Shown here piece by piece: positions 1 to 7,681 of a DNA stretch of 13,790 nucleotides; positions within the stretch are counted from its first letter, which is position 1; the number at the start of each line of letters is the position of its first letter. The stretch lies in contig JAVVFI010000104.1 in assembly GCA_032250555.1 (NCBI GenBank), positions 1 to 13,790 of the forward strand, written 5' to 3'. Made by a program: the position numbers and the translations under genes. Under the pieces are notes generated by a model. The model was not told the DNA's origin. It ran no database searches and worked only from the letters and a program-made list of their open reading frames with translations. This DNA comes from NIOZ-UU13 sp032250555 (GTDB lineage: Bacteria > Planctomycetota > Phycisphaerae > Sedimentisphaerales > Anaerobacaceae).

Positions 1-2439
1 CTTGCCGGCATCGTCCCGCGAGAAGCCCATCGTCATCTGTGTCAGGTCATTTGTCCCGAAGCTGAAGAACTCCGCCTCTGTTGCGATTTCGTCGGCTGTC
101 AGAGCCGCCCTCGGCACCTCAATCATCGTGCCAACCATGTACTTGATTTTGGCCTTCTTCTCCTTAAAGACCATATCGATTTCGTCGAGAATTTCATCCT
201 TAACCAGCTTCAATTCTGAAACAGCACCAGCCAGTGGAATCATAATCTCAGGAAGAACAACCTTGCCTGCCTTTTTCACGTTCAGAGCCGCCTCGATTAT
301 CGCTCTTGCCTGCATACGGTAGATGGCGGGATACGTGATCGATAAACGGCACCCGCGATGACCTAACATCGGATTGAACTCGTGCAGTTGGTCAACCTTA
401 GCCTTCACTACGGCCGGCTTGATACCAAGCTGCTGCGCCATCTCTGCCTGGTTCCCTTTTTCCTGCGGCAGGAACTCATGCAGCGGCGGGTCAAGCAATC
501 GAATAGTAACCGGCAGACCAGCCATCGCCTTGAAGATACCAACGAAATCATTGCGCTGATAAGGCAGCAGCTTTTTCAGTGCACCTTCGAACTGCTTCTT
601 TGCTGCGGCGTATTCCTTTTCGATTGCCTTTTTCTCTTTGGGGGTCTCGGCCGCTCCAATTTTTTCAATCATCAGGGCATAATCATCGGCTGCTAAAATC
701 ATCTGCCGGACAGGCCATATCCGCTCACCCTCGAAGAACATATGCTCGGTCCTGCAAAGCCCGATGCCTTCGGCTCCGAAGTCTCTTGCCCTCTTTGCGT
801 CGTCAGGTGTATCAGCATTTGTGCGGACTCCTAATTTACGCACATCATCGCAAATTGCCATAAACTTACCGAAGTCGCCGCTCATAGCAGGCTCTACCGT
901 AGCCAACTGGCCCGTCATAATCTCACCCTTCGAGCCATCCAGGCTGATCCAGTCGCCTTGCTTAACGGTTAGTTTGCCGACGGTAAATTTATTGGTTGTA
1001 TAGTTGATATTCAAAGCGCTGACGCCTGCGACACAGCATTTACCCATACCGCGTGCGACAACCGCAGCGTGACTTGTCATTCCGCCGAAAGCCGTGAGAA
1101 TACCTTCGGCCGCGTCCATTCCGCCGATGTCTTCCGGGCTGGTCTCTTTCCGGACGAGAATGACCTTTTTGCCCTTATCTCTCCAGGCTTCTGCGGTGTC
1201 TGCGGTGAATACAACCTGCCCGACCGCCGCACCGGGTGATGCCGGAAGACCCTTTGCGATTACATTGCGCTTGGCTTTCGGATCGAAGTGAGGATGCAGC
1301 AGTCTGTCCAATTGCTCCGGCTCTACGCGCGTAACCGCCATTTTTTTCGTGATGAGTTTTTCGCCAACCATATCTACGGCTATCTTGACCGCTGCCTCGG
1401 CAGTCCGCTTGCCTGTTCGCGTCTGAAGAATATAAAGCTTCTTGTTCTGGATAGTGAACTCCATATCCTGCATATCTTTGTAATGCTTCTCCAGCCGGCT
1501 CATGAGCGCCGTAAGCTGCTTGTAAGCCTTCGGCAGCTTCCTGTTCAATTTCTTTAATTCCATCGGCGTCCTTATCCCGGCCACGACGTCCTCGCCCTGG
1601 GCGTTCATCAAAAACTCGCCGTAGAATTCTTTCTTGCCCGTACTCGGATTACGCGTAAAGCAAACGCCCGTCCCGCAGTCATCGCCCATATTGCCGAACA
1701 CCATCGCCTGAACATTCACGGCCGTCCCCAACAAACCGGTAATATTATTAAGCTCCCGATACCTGATCGCTCTTGGTATCATCCACGAGCCGAACACTGC
1801 GTCAATGGCATGTCTTAGCTGGACTCTGCCATCCTGTGGAAACATTTCGCCAACGTGTTTTTTATAGACACTCTTATATTTATCGACGACTTCCTTCAAT
1901 TGTTCCGCACTCAGCTCGTTATCGAGTTCGACTCTGGCTTTCTTCTTCGCCGCATGAATTACTTCTTCGAAGTGCTCATGCTCACAGCCCATAACAACAT
2001 CGCCGAACATATCGATAAACCGACGATAAATATCATATGCAAATCGCGGATTCTTTGTCTTTTTGATAATGCCTTCGATAACTTCGTCGTTCAATCCCAA
2101 ATTAAGAACGGTGTCCATCATGCCGGGCATCGATACGGCCGCTCCGCTTCGTACGCTGACAAGCAGCGGATTGTTGGGATCGCCGAGTTTGGCGTTCATT
2201 GCCTTTTCGAGCTTGGCAAGATTTTTATCGACTTCCGCCTGAAGTCCGGCCGGCCATTTGCCGCCGGATTTATAATATTCGCTGCATACCTTAGTACCGA
2301 TGGTAAAGCCTGGCGGGACCGGCACTCCTATCTTTGTCATCTCGGCGAGATTGGCGCCCTTACCGCCCAGTAATTCCTTCATCTTAGTATTACCGTCGGC
2401 TTTGCCGCCGCCGAAAAAATACACCCTTTTTTCTGCCAT
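1..2439 (-). CDS. ppdK: Pyruvate, phosphate dikinase (3' end cut by window edge)
   Basis: Interconverts pyruvate + ATP + phosphate with PEP + AMP + pyrophosphate in the cytoplasm. The frame is open without a stop over all 813 codons from the ATG at 2437-2439 to base 1. The N-terminal nucleotide-binding domain begins MAEKRVYFFGGG and has the GGKGANLAEM and VSVRSGAAVSMPGMMDT blocks. The central phosphohistidine domain has GGMTSHAAVVARGMG, with the swivelling catalytic His at about residue 457. The PEP-binding barrel has GLCRTEH (Arg about 563), TIRLLDPPLHEF (Arg about 647), GHRGCRLSITYP and FGTNDLTQMT. The family is usually 870-910 residues, so roughly the last 70-90, including the catalytic Cys motif, lie beyond the window. 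An AAGGAG ribosome site at 2449-2454 sits 9 nt from the ATG. The distance between the two PEP-domain arginines is about 28 residues longer than in the clostridial enzyme, because of a Lys/Ala/Glu-rich insertion. The gene has its own promoter and leader. Confidence 0.97.
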   Translation of the reverse strand, partial: MAEKRVYFFGGGKADGNTKMKELLGGKGANLAEMTKIGVPVPPGFTIGTKVCSEYYKSGGKWPAGLQAEVDKNLAKLEKAMNAKLGDPNNPLLVSVRSGAAVSMPGMMDTVLNLGLNDEVIEGIIKKTKNPRFAYDIYRRFIDMFGDVVMGCEHEHFEEVIHAAKKKARVELDNELSAEQLKEVVDKYKSVYKKHVGEMFPQDGRVQLRHAIDAVFGSWMIPRAIRYRELNNITGLLGTAVNVQAMVFGNMGDDCGTGVCFTRNPSTGKKEFYGEFLMNAQGEDVVAGIRTPMELKKLNRKLPKAYKQLTALMSRLEKHYKDMQDMEFTIQNKKLYILQTRTGKRTAEAAVKIAVDMVGEKLITKKMAVTRVEPEQLDRLLHPHFDPKAKRNVIAKGLPASPGAAVGQVVFTADTAEAWRDKGKKVILVRKETSPEDIGGMDAAEGILTAFGGMTSHAAVVARGMGKCCVAGVSALNINYTTNKFTVGKLTVKQGDWISLDGSKGEIMTGQLATVEPAMSGDFGKFMAICDDVRKLGVRTNADTPDDAKRARDFGAEGIGLCRTEHMFFEGERIWPVRQMILAADDYALMIEKIGAAETPKEKKAIEKEYAAAKKQFEGALKKLLPYQRNDFVGIFKAMAGLPVTIRLLDPPLHEFLPQEKGNQAEMAQQLGIKPAVVKAKVDQLHEFNPMLGHRGCRLSITYPAIYRMQARAIIEAALNVKKAGKVVLPEIMIPLAGAVSELKLVKDEILDEIDMVFKEKKAKIKYMVGTMIEVPRAALTADEIATEAEFFSFGTNDLTQMTMGFSRDDAGK

Positions 2440-2476
2440 TCTAAAATTCTCCTTCTAACTACAATTTCGCATTAAG

Positions 2477-2539
2477 ATAATCCTATTAACAGGATTATAT
2501 CCAATATTTCTACACGTCCGCTCAGCGACTTCGCAGAGC
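2477..2539 (-). promoter_or_regulatory. Two hairpins in the ppdK leader
   Basis: Within the predicted ppdK 5' leader are two good inverted repeats. The first, 2520-2539, reads GCTC-T-GCG-AAGT-CGC-T-GAGC on the minus strand: a 7-bp stem with one T-T mismatch and a 4-nt loop, with flanking CC/GG able to extend it. The second, 2477-2498, is a perfect 8-bp ATAATCCT/AGGATTAT stem with a 6-nt loop. Its arm contains a TATAAT (2494-2499), so as DNA it could instead be an operator over a second promoter. Neither is followed by a T-run, so they do not look like terminators. No known riboswitch class was recognised. Confidence 0.55.
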
Positions 2540-2593
2540 AGGTAGTAAGCATTTCTCAAAGCAGTAACTCTACAGGGAAAAATAAGATTGGTT

Positions 2594-2622
2594 AGTATAT
2601 TCACCTAAGCCGATTTTGTCAA
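2594..2622 (-). promoter_or_regulatory. Sigma70-type promoter of ppdK
   Basis: On the minus strand TTGACA (2617-2622) is followed after exactly 17 bases by TATACT (2594-2599): a perfect -35 and a 5/6 match -10 at optimal spacing. Transcription would start near 2587, giving a leader of roughly 148 nt before the ppdK ATG. This is the best promoter match noticed in the window. A second TATAAT lies at 2494-2499 on the same strand but has no -35 partner. Confidence 0.75.
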
Positions 2623-2769
2623 CCCCATTAGATATTTCTTTCATGTACAAAATAAGTCCGGTGCTGTGTTTGCCACCTGAATCTATGAAATCGCAGGAGA
2701 CGGAGGACGGACGAGGGGAATTCAGAATTGGTTCTCAGGGATGAACGAGCGATGATTCGAGTTAAAGGA

Positions 2770-3153
2770 TTAATGTATGTGGCCGGATGCCAGGTGCGCC
2801 AAATTTAACCAATAGGCAATAAGTACGCCCAGAGAAATAATAACACCTTCTGATGCGAACATTATGCTCCATAGTTTTCTGCGGCCGCAGAACATTCGTT
2901 TAAGGGCCACGAAACCGGCAATAAGTGAGCCTGTCGGAAGGATGGTACATAGACTGTGAACAACTCTAAAGCCTGGTGTTTCAGCTATGAGGCAGCCCGG
3001 GAGGCTTTGTACGGCCTCGACTCTGCGGATTGACAGTATAACGGCGATAATCGCCAGAATACTTAAAACAAGTGATACTATGGCCAGTATGCCTGAGTGC
3101 GATTTTTGGCCAAGAGTATTATTATCTATTTCACTCATACCTTCTTCATCCAC
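2770..3153 (-). CDS. Small three-helix membrane protein, DUF4190-like
   Basis: Unknown function; 127 residues. A short charged, acidic N-terminus (MDEEGMSEIDNN) is followed by three hydrophobic segments at about residues 21-42 (GILAIVSLVLSILAIIAVIL), 66-86 and 95-117, with a basic loop (KRMFCGRRK) between the last two. The opening SGILAIVSLVLSIL and the overall plan resemble DUF4190-type small integral membrane proteins; that is a resemblance by eye only. The chosen start is GTG at 3151-3153 with a weak TAAGGT upstream. An ATG at 3136-3138 (residue 6) is the alternative and would remove only the acidic pentapeptide. The frame is closed upstream by a TAA at 3160-3162. It lies 331 bp upstream of the ppdK ATG on the same strand, but ppdK has its own promoter, so a functional link is doubtful. 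Confidence 0.65.
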   Translation of the reverse strand: MDEEGMSEIDNNTLGQKSHSGILAIVSLVLSILAIIAVILSIRRVEAVQSLPGCLIAETPGFRVVHSLCTILPTGSLIAGFVALKRMFCGRRKLWSIMFASEGVIISLGVLIAYWLNLAHLASGHIH

Positions 3154-3187
3154 ATTACCTTACTATGATTATATCTTTAATAAATAC

Positions 3188-3257
3188 TACTGTTAACTCA
3201 ACTGCGATGTTCGGACAGTTTACTGTTAATTCCCTCAGACAACGCCGTATCTACGGC
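3188..3257. repeat. Direct and inverted repeats between divergent genes
   Basis: TACTGTTAACTC (3188-3199) recurs as TACTGTTAATTC (3221-3232), 11 of 12 bases identical and 33 bp apart, about three helical turns. Just downstream GCCGTA-TC-TACGGC (3244-3257) forms a short perfect inverted repeat. They lie between the start of the minus-strand membrane-protein gene and the plus-strand GH30 gene, where paired operator sites would be expected. No regulator family was recognised. Confidence 0.4.
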
Positions 3258-3260
3258 TTT

Positions 3261-3289
3261 GATATTGATAATTGACTATTGTGTATTCG
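3261..3289 (+). repeat. 29-nt intergenic repeat, copy 1
   Basis: GATATTGATAATTGACTATT and the following GTGTATTCG match positions 7831-7859 at 25 of 29 bases, in the same orientation. A shorter echo, CTGATAATTGA, is at 3354-3364. Both copies are in AT-rich intergenic DNA, upstream of GH30 here and upstream of clpB there. Confidence 0.5.
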
Positions 3290-3318
3290 GTATTTTTGCT
3301 ATTCTATAAGATTTGCTA

Positions 3319-3347
3319 TTGACTTTTGTCGATTTGTTTTTTACGAA
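3319..3347 (+). promoter_or_regulatory. Possible promoter of the GH30 gene
   Basis: TTGACT (3319-3324) is followed after 17 bases by TACGAA (3342-3347). The -35 is a 5/6 match, the -10 only 3/6. Transcription would start near 3355, leaving a leader of about 205 nt that contains the terminator-like hairpin at 3418-3458. An upstream TTGACT at 3272-3277 has no usable -10 at normal spacing. Confidence 0.3.
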
Positions 3348-3370
3348 TGATTACTGATAATTGAGGAGAG

Positions 3371-3458
3371 CCGCTGGGCGTTTTTAGCGTCCGGCGAAAA
3401 GCGGTTAACCGGAAAAAGGGCTTCAGCCTTCTGTGGAGGCTGAAGCCCGAATTTTTTT
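3371..3458 (+). terminator. Structured leader with intrinsic terminator-like hairpin upstream of GH30
   Basis: A perfect 11-bp stem GGGCTTCAGCC (3418-3428) / GGCTGAAGCCC (3438-3448) with a 9-nt loop is followed by GAATTTTTTT, a textbook intrinsic terminator on the plus strand. On the minus strand the same stem is followed by CTTTTTCC, so it could act both ways. It is preceded by a nested element: CCGCT (3371-3375) / AGCGG (3400-3404) enclosing GGGCG / CGTCC (3376-3380 / 3388-3392, one G-T pair), then the palindrome CGGTTAACCG (3402-3411). No plus-strand gene ends upstream and the GH30 start is about 100 nt downstream, so it is a leader attenuator or the end of a small RNA of about 100 nt. Confidence 0.65.
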
Positions 3459-3560
3459 GCCCTAAATTTTTTGTGCTTCTCGTTATTTTATGTTAATCTG
3501 TGCAGCGTTAAAGGAGAACCAGTCTAATTCTACAGGTAATTATTTGAAAAGGAGATGCCG

Positions 3561-4982
3561 ATGCGCAGCGGATTTATATGGGTAGCAGGGATTTTGTTTA
3601 TTTTGAGCGGTTTTGTTTCGACCGGGGCGGCTTTGGGCGAGGATGTTACAGTGGACGGAGCCCGGCGATATCAGGCTATCGAGGGTTTCGGAACATGTCT
3701 TATTGCATGGTCGGGCAGGTTCCGCGAGCTTTATCGTACGGAGGAGTTTCAAAAGATATATGCCGAGGGCGTGGGACTCAATATGCTTCGCGTGAATATG
3801 TGGGGGCCGACATTTGAGAAACAGAAGGAAGACTGGAGGCAAATTCGCTTTGAGGATTTCGATATGGGCTCCAATGGCGGACGGCCACAGATATTCGTCG
3901 ATTTCGGCAGGGGTATTTTGAAGATAAATCCGGAGATTAAAATCATTGGGACGGTCTGGAGTCCACCGGCGTGGATGAAGGTTAATAAGTCTATTACTGA
4001 TAAAAAGTCCGGGGCGATTCGGGCGGGAAGTTACGGGAGAATTAACAACCGTGTCGATCCGAAGTATTACCGGCATTTCTGCAAATGGATGGTGGAGTAC
4101 GTGAAGCTGCATGAGAAGCTTGGCGTCCCTTTTTATGCCGTAAGCGCCGGCAATGAGGTGCAGTTTACCCAGTCTTTCGAGAGTTGTGTTTGGGACGGGA
4201 AGGACTATGTCACCATTATAATTATGCTTCGTGAGATGCTGGATGCGGAAGGCTATGGCTATGTGAAGATTTTCGGGCCGGAGACGATGACCAGCCATCT
4301 TTATCAGGGTGGTACGGGTTCGTATGTCAAGGTGATAAAGGAAAATGAGGAAGCTTTGAAGGCGCTGGACGTATTTGCCACGCACGGTTATGAGGATGGG
4401 GTGAAGGCGGAGATGTCGGCCACTTCGTCGGGTAAGTTTCGGGACCTTATCGCAGGTACGGGCAAGCCATTCTGGATAACCGAGGGCGGGACAGGCGGGC
4501 ACGACTGGCCCGAACCTATTCGAAAGGGTATCGGCAATGCCCTTCATAATGCACTGGTGGCGGGGGATTGCTCGGCCTTTGTTTCCTGGCAGATTACCGA
4601 GAACAGAAAGAGCACGCACGGTATTATGCTAATGAGCACATACACTCCGAAGACTTATACGGCGATGCATTACAGCCGGTTTATTCGGCCCGGCGCCAGG
4701 CGTATCGAGGCCCGGCCCGGCTTCGGCAGTATACAGGTGGGTGCTTTTGTGCATGAAGAGAACGGCGATGTCACCATCGTGGCCATCAATCCTAATGAGC
4801 AGGCCCAAAGACTGAACCTGACTTTCAGAAATCTTACGGGATTGACCTTGCTGAAGGTTTATCGTACTTCGGCGTCGGAAAGTATGCAGGAAGCCGGTGG
4901 AGTGGAAGTCAGTGATAATAAGGCTGCTTTTGAGATGACACCCCTGAGCATAGTTACTTTCTCGGGTAAGATGAACAGGTGA
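3561..4982 (+). CDS. Secreted glycoside hydrolase, family GH30
   Basis: Predicted exported retaining beta-glycosidase of clan GH-A. The 473 residues comprise a signal peptide (MRSGFIWVAGILFILSGFVS, cleavage near 23-27), a (beta/alpha)8 barrel from about 32 to 370, and a C-terminal beta-sandwich to the end. Diagnostic GH30 blocks are QAIEGFGT (38-45), TVWSPPAWMK (131-140), SAGNE with the likely acid/base Glu199, WITEGG with the nucleophile Glu308, and SAFVSWQI. The usual GH30 acid/base context is N-E-P; here it is N-E-V. The substrate (glucuronoxylan, beta-1,6-glucan or a beta-glucoside) cannot be told from sequence alone. Start: AAGGAG (3549-3554) abuts an ATG at 3555 with no spacing, whereas the in-frame ATG at 3561 has 6 nt and begins a cleaner signal peptide, so 3561 is preferred. 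The gene is convergent with clpB, with 70 bp between them, and has no carbohydrate-utilisation neighbour in the window. Confidence 0.9.
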   Translation: MRSGFIWVAGILFILSGFVSTGAALGEDVTVDGARRYQAIEGFGTCLIAWSGRFRELYRTEEFQKIYAEGVGLNMLRVNMWGPTFEKQKEDWRQIRFEDFDMGSNGGRPQIFVDFGRGILKINPEIKIIGTVWSPPAWMKVNKSITDKKSGAIRAGSYGRINNRVDPKYYRHFCKWMVEYVKLHEKLGVPFYAVSAGNEVQFTQSFESCVWDGKDYVTIIIMLREMLDAEGYGYVKIFGPETMTSHLYQGGTGSYVKVIKENEEALKALDVFATHGYEDGVKAEMSATSSGKFRDLIAGTGKPFWITEGGTGGHDWPEPIRKGIGNALHNALVAGDCSAFVSWQITENRKSTHGIMLMSTYTPKTYTAMHYSRFIRPGARRIEARPGFGSIQVGAFVHEENGDVTIVAINPNEQAQRLNLTFRNLTGLTLLKVYRTSASESMQEAGGVEVSDNKAAFEMTPLSIVTFSGKMNR

Positions 4983-5008
4983 GTGGGAGTTCGTGTTTCG
5001 AAGCTCAT

Positions 5009-5063
5009 AATACCCTGCTGTTTTTCCATTGCCAATGCAGTCGTGGTATTTATCAAATTTTTT
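5009..5063 (+). terminator. Possible terminator of GH30, between convergent genes
   Basis: AATACC-CTGC (5009-5018) can pair with GCAG (5037-5040) and GGTATT (5045-5050), giving about 10 bp with a 4-nt bulge and an 18-nt loop. On the plus strand it is followed within a few bases by a run of six T (5057-5062), which overlaps the last codons of clpB. On the minus strand no T-run follows. The bulge and large loop make it a weak call. Confidence 0.35.
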
Positions 5064-7632
5064 CAAATGTAAATTTGTGTGCGTCGGCGTCGATTTTTAT
5101 TTTGTTGCCGTCGGAAAATTTACCAGCTAGAAGCTCAGAGGCCAGAGGATTTTCCAGACGCTGCTGAATCGTTCGTTTCAGGGGCCTTGCACCATAGACA
5201 GGATCGTATCCTTCGTCCATAATCTGCCGGCGGGCATTATTGGTGAATTCGAGGATTATGTGGCGGCCTTTTAAGCGCTCGGAGAGATAATCAAGCTGGA
5301 TATCTACAATTTGTCTTAGGTGTTCTTTTTTGAGCATGTGGAAGACTATTATTTCATCGATGCGGTTCAGGAACTCCGGTTTGAAGAGCATCTTGAGGGC
5401 GTCTTTAACGTGTGCCTCGATTTCCCAGTCGGCGCCGGATTCTTCGGTTAGCTGCTGAATCTGATGGCTGGCGATATTGCTTGTCATAATAATGACGGAA
5501 TTTTTGAAATCTACGGTCTTACCTTTTCCGTCGGTGAGTCGACCGTCGTCGAATACCTGCAGCAGGACGTTGAAGACATCCGGGTGCGCCTTTTCAATCT
5601 CATCGAGCAGGACAACCGAATAGGGTTTTCGCCGGACGGCTTCGGTTAGTCGGCCGCCTTCGTCGTAACCGACGTAGCCCGGCGGTGAGCCGATGAGCCG
5701 GGAGACGGAGTGCTGTTCCATAAACTCGCTCATATCAATTCGTATCATGGCGTTCGGGTCGTTAAAAAGAAAGTCCGCGAGTGCTTTGGAAAGCTCGGTC
5801 TTGCCGACACCGGTTGGACCGAGGAAAAGCAACGTTCCTATGGGCTTATTGGGATCCGACAGGCCCGAGCGGCTCCTGCGAACGGCGTTGCAGAGGGCGG
5901 CGACGGCTTCGTCCTGTCCTACTACACGATGACGAATTGCATCCTCCATTTTCATAAGTCTTTCACGCTCACCGGAGAGTAATTTAGCAACGGGTATTGC
6001 GGTCCATTTGGATACAACGTCGGCGATGTGCTCGGCAGTGACTTCATTGCGAATTATGGATTTGTCGGATTTGGAAAGCTCGGCCTCTTTTTCTTCGAGT
6101 TCTTTTTTCAGGTTTGTGATGGTTTCATATTTCAGACGGGCGGCGGTTTCCAGGTCTCCTTTTCGCTGGGCATCCTCAAAGCTGTTTTGGGCTTCTTCGA
6201 GTTTTTCCTTAATGGTTTTTATCCGATCGATGTCACCTCTTTCGCTTTCCCACTGAGCGGTGAGGGTTTTATCCTGCTGCTGGAGTTCGGCCAACTGCTT
6301 TTCGGCTTTTTTTAATCGCTCTTTACTTGCCTTGTCACTTTCTTTTTTCAGTGCTTCACGTTCGATCTGAAGCTGGACTATTTTTCTTCGGATGCTATCC
6401 AGCTCGGCCGGAAGTGAGTCATTTTCGATGCGCAGTTTCGAGGCGGATTCGTCAATCAAATCAATCGCTTTATCAGGGAGCCAGCGGTCGGTGATATAAC
6501 GGTCTGAGAGGGTCGCGGCGGCGACGAGGGCTGAGTCGGTAATCCGCACACCGTGATGAGTGTCGTAGCGGTCTTTAAGGCCACGGAGGATGGCTATGGT
6601 CTCTTCGACACTCGGTGGGTCAATTACGATAGGCTGGAAACGCCTCTCGAGGGCGGCATCTTTTTCGATGTACTTCCGATATTCGTCGATGGTAGTAGCA
6701 CCTATGCAGCGCAAGTCGCCGCGTGCAAGGGACGGCTTTAACAAATTGCCCGCATCGACGGCGCCTTCGGCTTTACCGGCGCCTACGACAGTGTGCAGCT
6801 CATCGATGAAAAGAATAATTTGCCCTTCAGCGGCGATGACCTCTTTGAGGACGGCTTTTAGACGGTCCTCGAATTCGCCTCTGAATTTTGTTCCGGCTAT
6901 CAGTGAGCCCATGTCCAGAGCGATGATTCTTTTGTTCCTGAGGCCCGCAGGGACATCGCCTGCTATTATTCGCTGGGCGAGGCCTTCGACGATTGCGGTT
7001 TTACCGACGCCCGGTTCGCCGATGAGTACGGGATTATTTTTCGTTCTGCGGTTGAGGACCTGCATACACCGGCGAATCTCCTGGTCTCTGCCGATTACGG
7101 GATCGAGCTTTCCCTTTTGCGCCAAATCCAACAAGTCAATACCGTAGCGCTCGAGGGCTTTGTATTTACCTTCGGGATTCTGGTCTGTTATTTTTTCCGG
7201 GCCGCGTATCTCTTTTAAGGCGCTTTCAATCTGTTCGGTTGTAACGGAGTTTAGGCGCAGTATCTCTTTGGCGTCGCTTTGAACCGAGGCAAGAGAAATG
7301 AACAAGTGCTCGACGCTGAGATATTCGTCGCCCATTTTGTCGGCGCGGTTTTGTGCGTCCAGAACAACCTGACTCAGGGCCGGGTCCGGCATAAGCTGAT
7401 TAGTGCCGGAGCCCTGCGGCAGCCGACCAAGCTCGCTGTCGGTCATCTCTTTAATTCGTGAGACATTGGCGCCTATCTTTTTCATAATCTCGACTGCAAT
7501 TCCATCATCGTCACCGCATACTGCGGACAAAAGATGCAGCGGCGACATAACAGTATGCGATTTTGCCATCACAATCTGCTGGGCTGTAGCCAATGCTTCC
7601 TGGGCTTTTAATGTGAATTTATCGAATTTCAT
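5053..7632 (-). CDS. clpB: ATP-dependent disaggregase ClpB (Hsp100)
   Basis: Cytoplasmic AAA+ hexamer that threads aggregated proteins through its pore, working with the DnaK system. At 859 residues it has the standard length and all domains. The N-domain is 1-145 (MKFDKFTLKAQEAL). NBD1 has Walker A GEPGVGKT (about 204-211), pore loop TKFRGEFE and Walker B LFIDELHT (about 272-279). The Lys/Glu-rich coiled-coil middle domain spans about 405-525; this domain distinguishes ClpB from ClpA and ClpX. NBD2 has Walker A GPTGVGKT (about 604-611), pore loop GYVGYDEGG and Walker B VVLLDEIEKAH (about 673-683). The C-terminal domain has the YGARPLKRTIQ block. No tripeptide for ClpP docking was recognised. 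The ATG at 7630-7632 has AAGGTGA 4 nt upstream. No CIRCE element was found, but palindromes lie upstream. No Met or Val start suited to a shortened form was obvious near residue 149. Confidence 0.98.
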   Translation of the reverse strand: MKFDKFTLKAQEALATAQQIVMAKSHTVMSPLHLLSAVCGDDDGIAVEIMKKIGANVSRIKEMTDSELGRLPQGSGTNQLMPDPALSQVVLDAQNRADKMGDEYLSVEHLFISLASVQSDAKEILRLNSVTTEQIESALKEIRGPEKITDQNPEGKYKALERYGIDLLDLAQKGKLDPVIGRDQEIRRCMQVLNRRTKNNPVLIGEPGVGKTAIVEGLAQRIIAGDVPAGLRNKRIIALDMGSLIAGTKFRGEFEDRLKAVLKEVIAAEGQIILFIDELHTVVGAGKAEGAVDAGNLLKPSLARGDLRCIGATTIDEYRKYIEKDAALERRFQPIVIDPPSVEETIAILRGLKDRYDTHHGVRITDSALVAAATLSDRYITDRWLPDKAIDLIDESASKLRIENDSLPAELDSIRRKIVQLQIEREALKKESDKASKERLKKAEKQLAELQQQDKTLTAQWESERGDIDRIKTIKEKLEEAQNSFEDAQRKGDLETAARLKYETITNLKKELEEKEAELSKSDKSIIRNEVTAEHIADVVSKWTAIPVAKLLSGERERLMKMEDAIRHRVVGQDEAVAALCNAVRRSRSGLSDPNKPIGTLLFLGPTGVGKTELSKALADFLFNDPNAMIRIDMSEFMEQHSVSRLIGSPPGYVGYDEGGRLTEAVRRKPYSVVLLDEIEKAHPDVFNVLLQVFDDGRLTDGKGKTVDFKNSVIIMTSNIASHQIQQLTEESGADWEIEAHVKDALKMLFKPEFLNRIDEIIVFHMLKKEHLRQIVDIQLDYLSERLKGRHIILEFTNNARRQIMDEGYDPVYGARPLKRTIQQRLENPLASELLAGKFSDGNKIKIDADAHKFTFEKI

Positions 7633-7681
7633 TATTCACCTTTTTTTTCTTTACACAAACGCAATTTCAATTACAGACGTT

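Noticed and set aside
1855..2373. 172-codon plus-strand frame inside ppdK
   Set aside because: Antisense to the intact PPDK N-terminal domain; no recognisable features.
2456..2769. Terminator for the small membrane-protein gene
   Set aside because: No stem with a T-run was found on the minus strand between its stop and the ppdK promoter.
3244..3257. GCCGTATCTACGGC as a terminator
   Set aside because: Only a 6-bp stem with a 2-nt nominal loop and three T after it; no gene ends nearby on the plus strand.
3540..4619. 359-codon open frame on the minus strand, antisense to the GH30 gene
   Set aside because: The plus strand encodes a protein with clear GH30 motifs over the same span. The antisense product has no recognisable domain and a His/Arg/Pro-rich shadow composition.
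4629..5066. 145-codon minus-strand frame overlapping the GH30 3' end and the gap to clpB
   Set aside because: Mostly antisense to the GH30 C-terminal domain, overlaps the clpB end, and has no family features.
6590..7147. 185-codon plus-strand frame inside clpB
   Set aside because: Antisense shadow of the highly conserved NBD1; Ser/Arg/Pro-rich, no motif and no supporting ribosome site noted.
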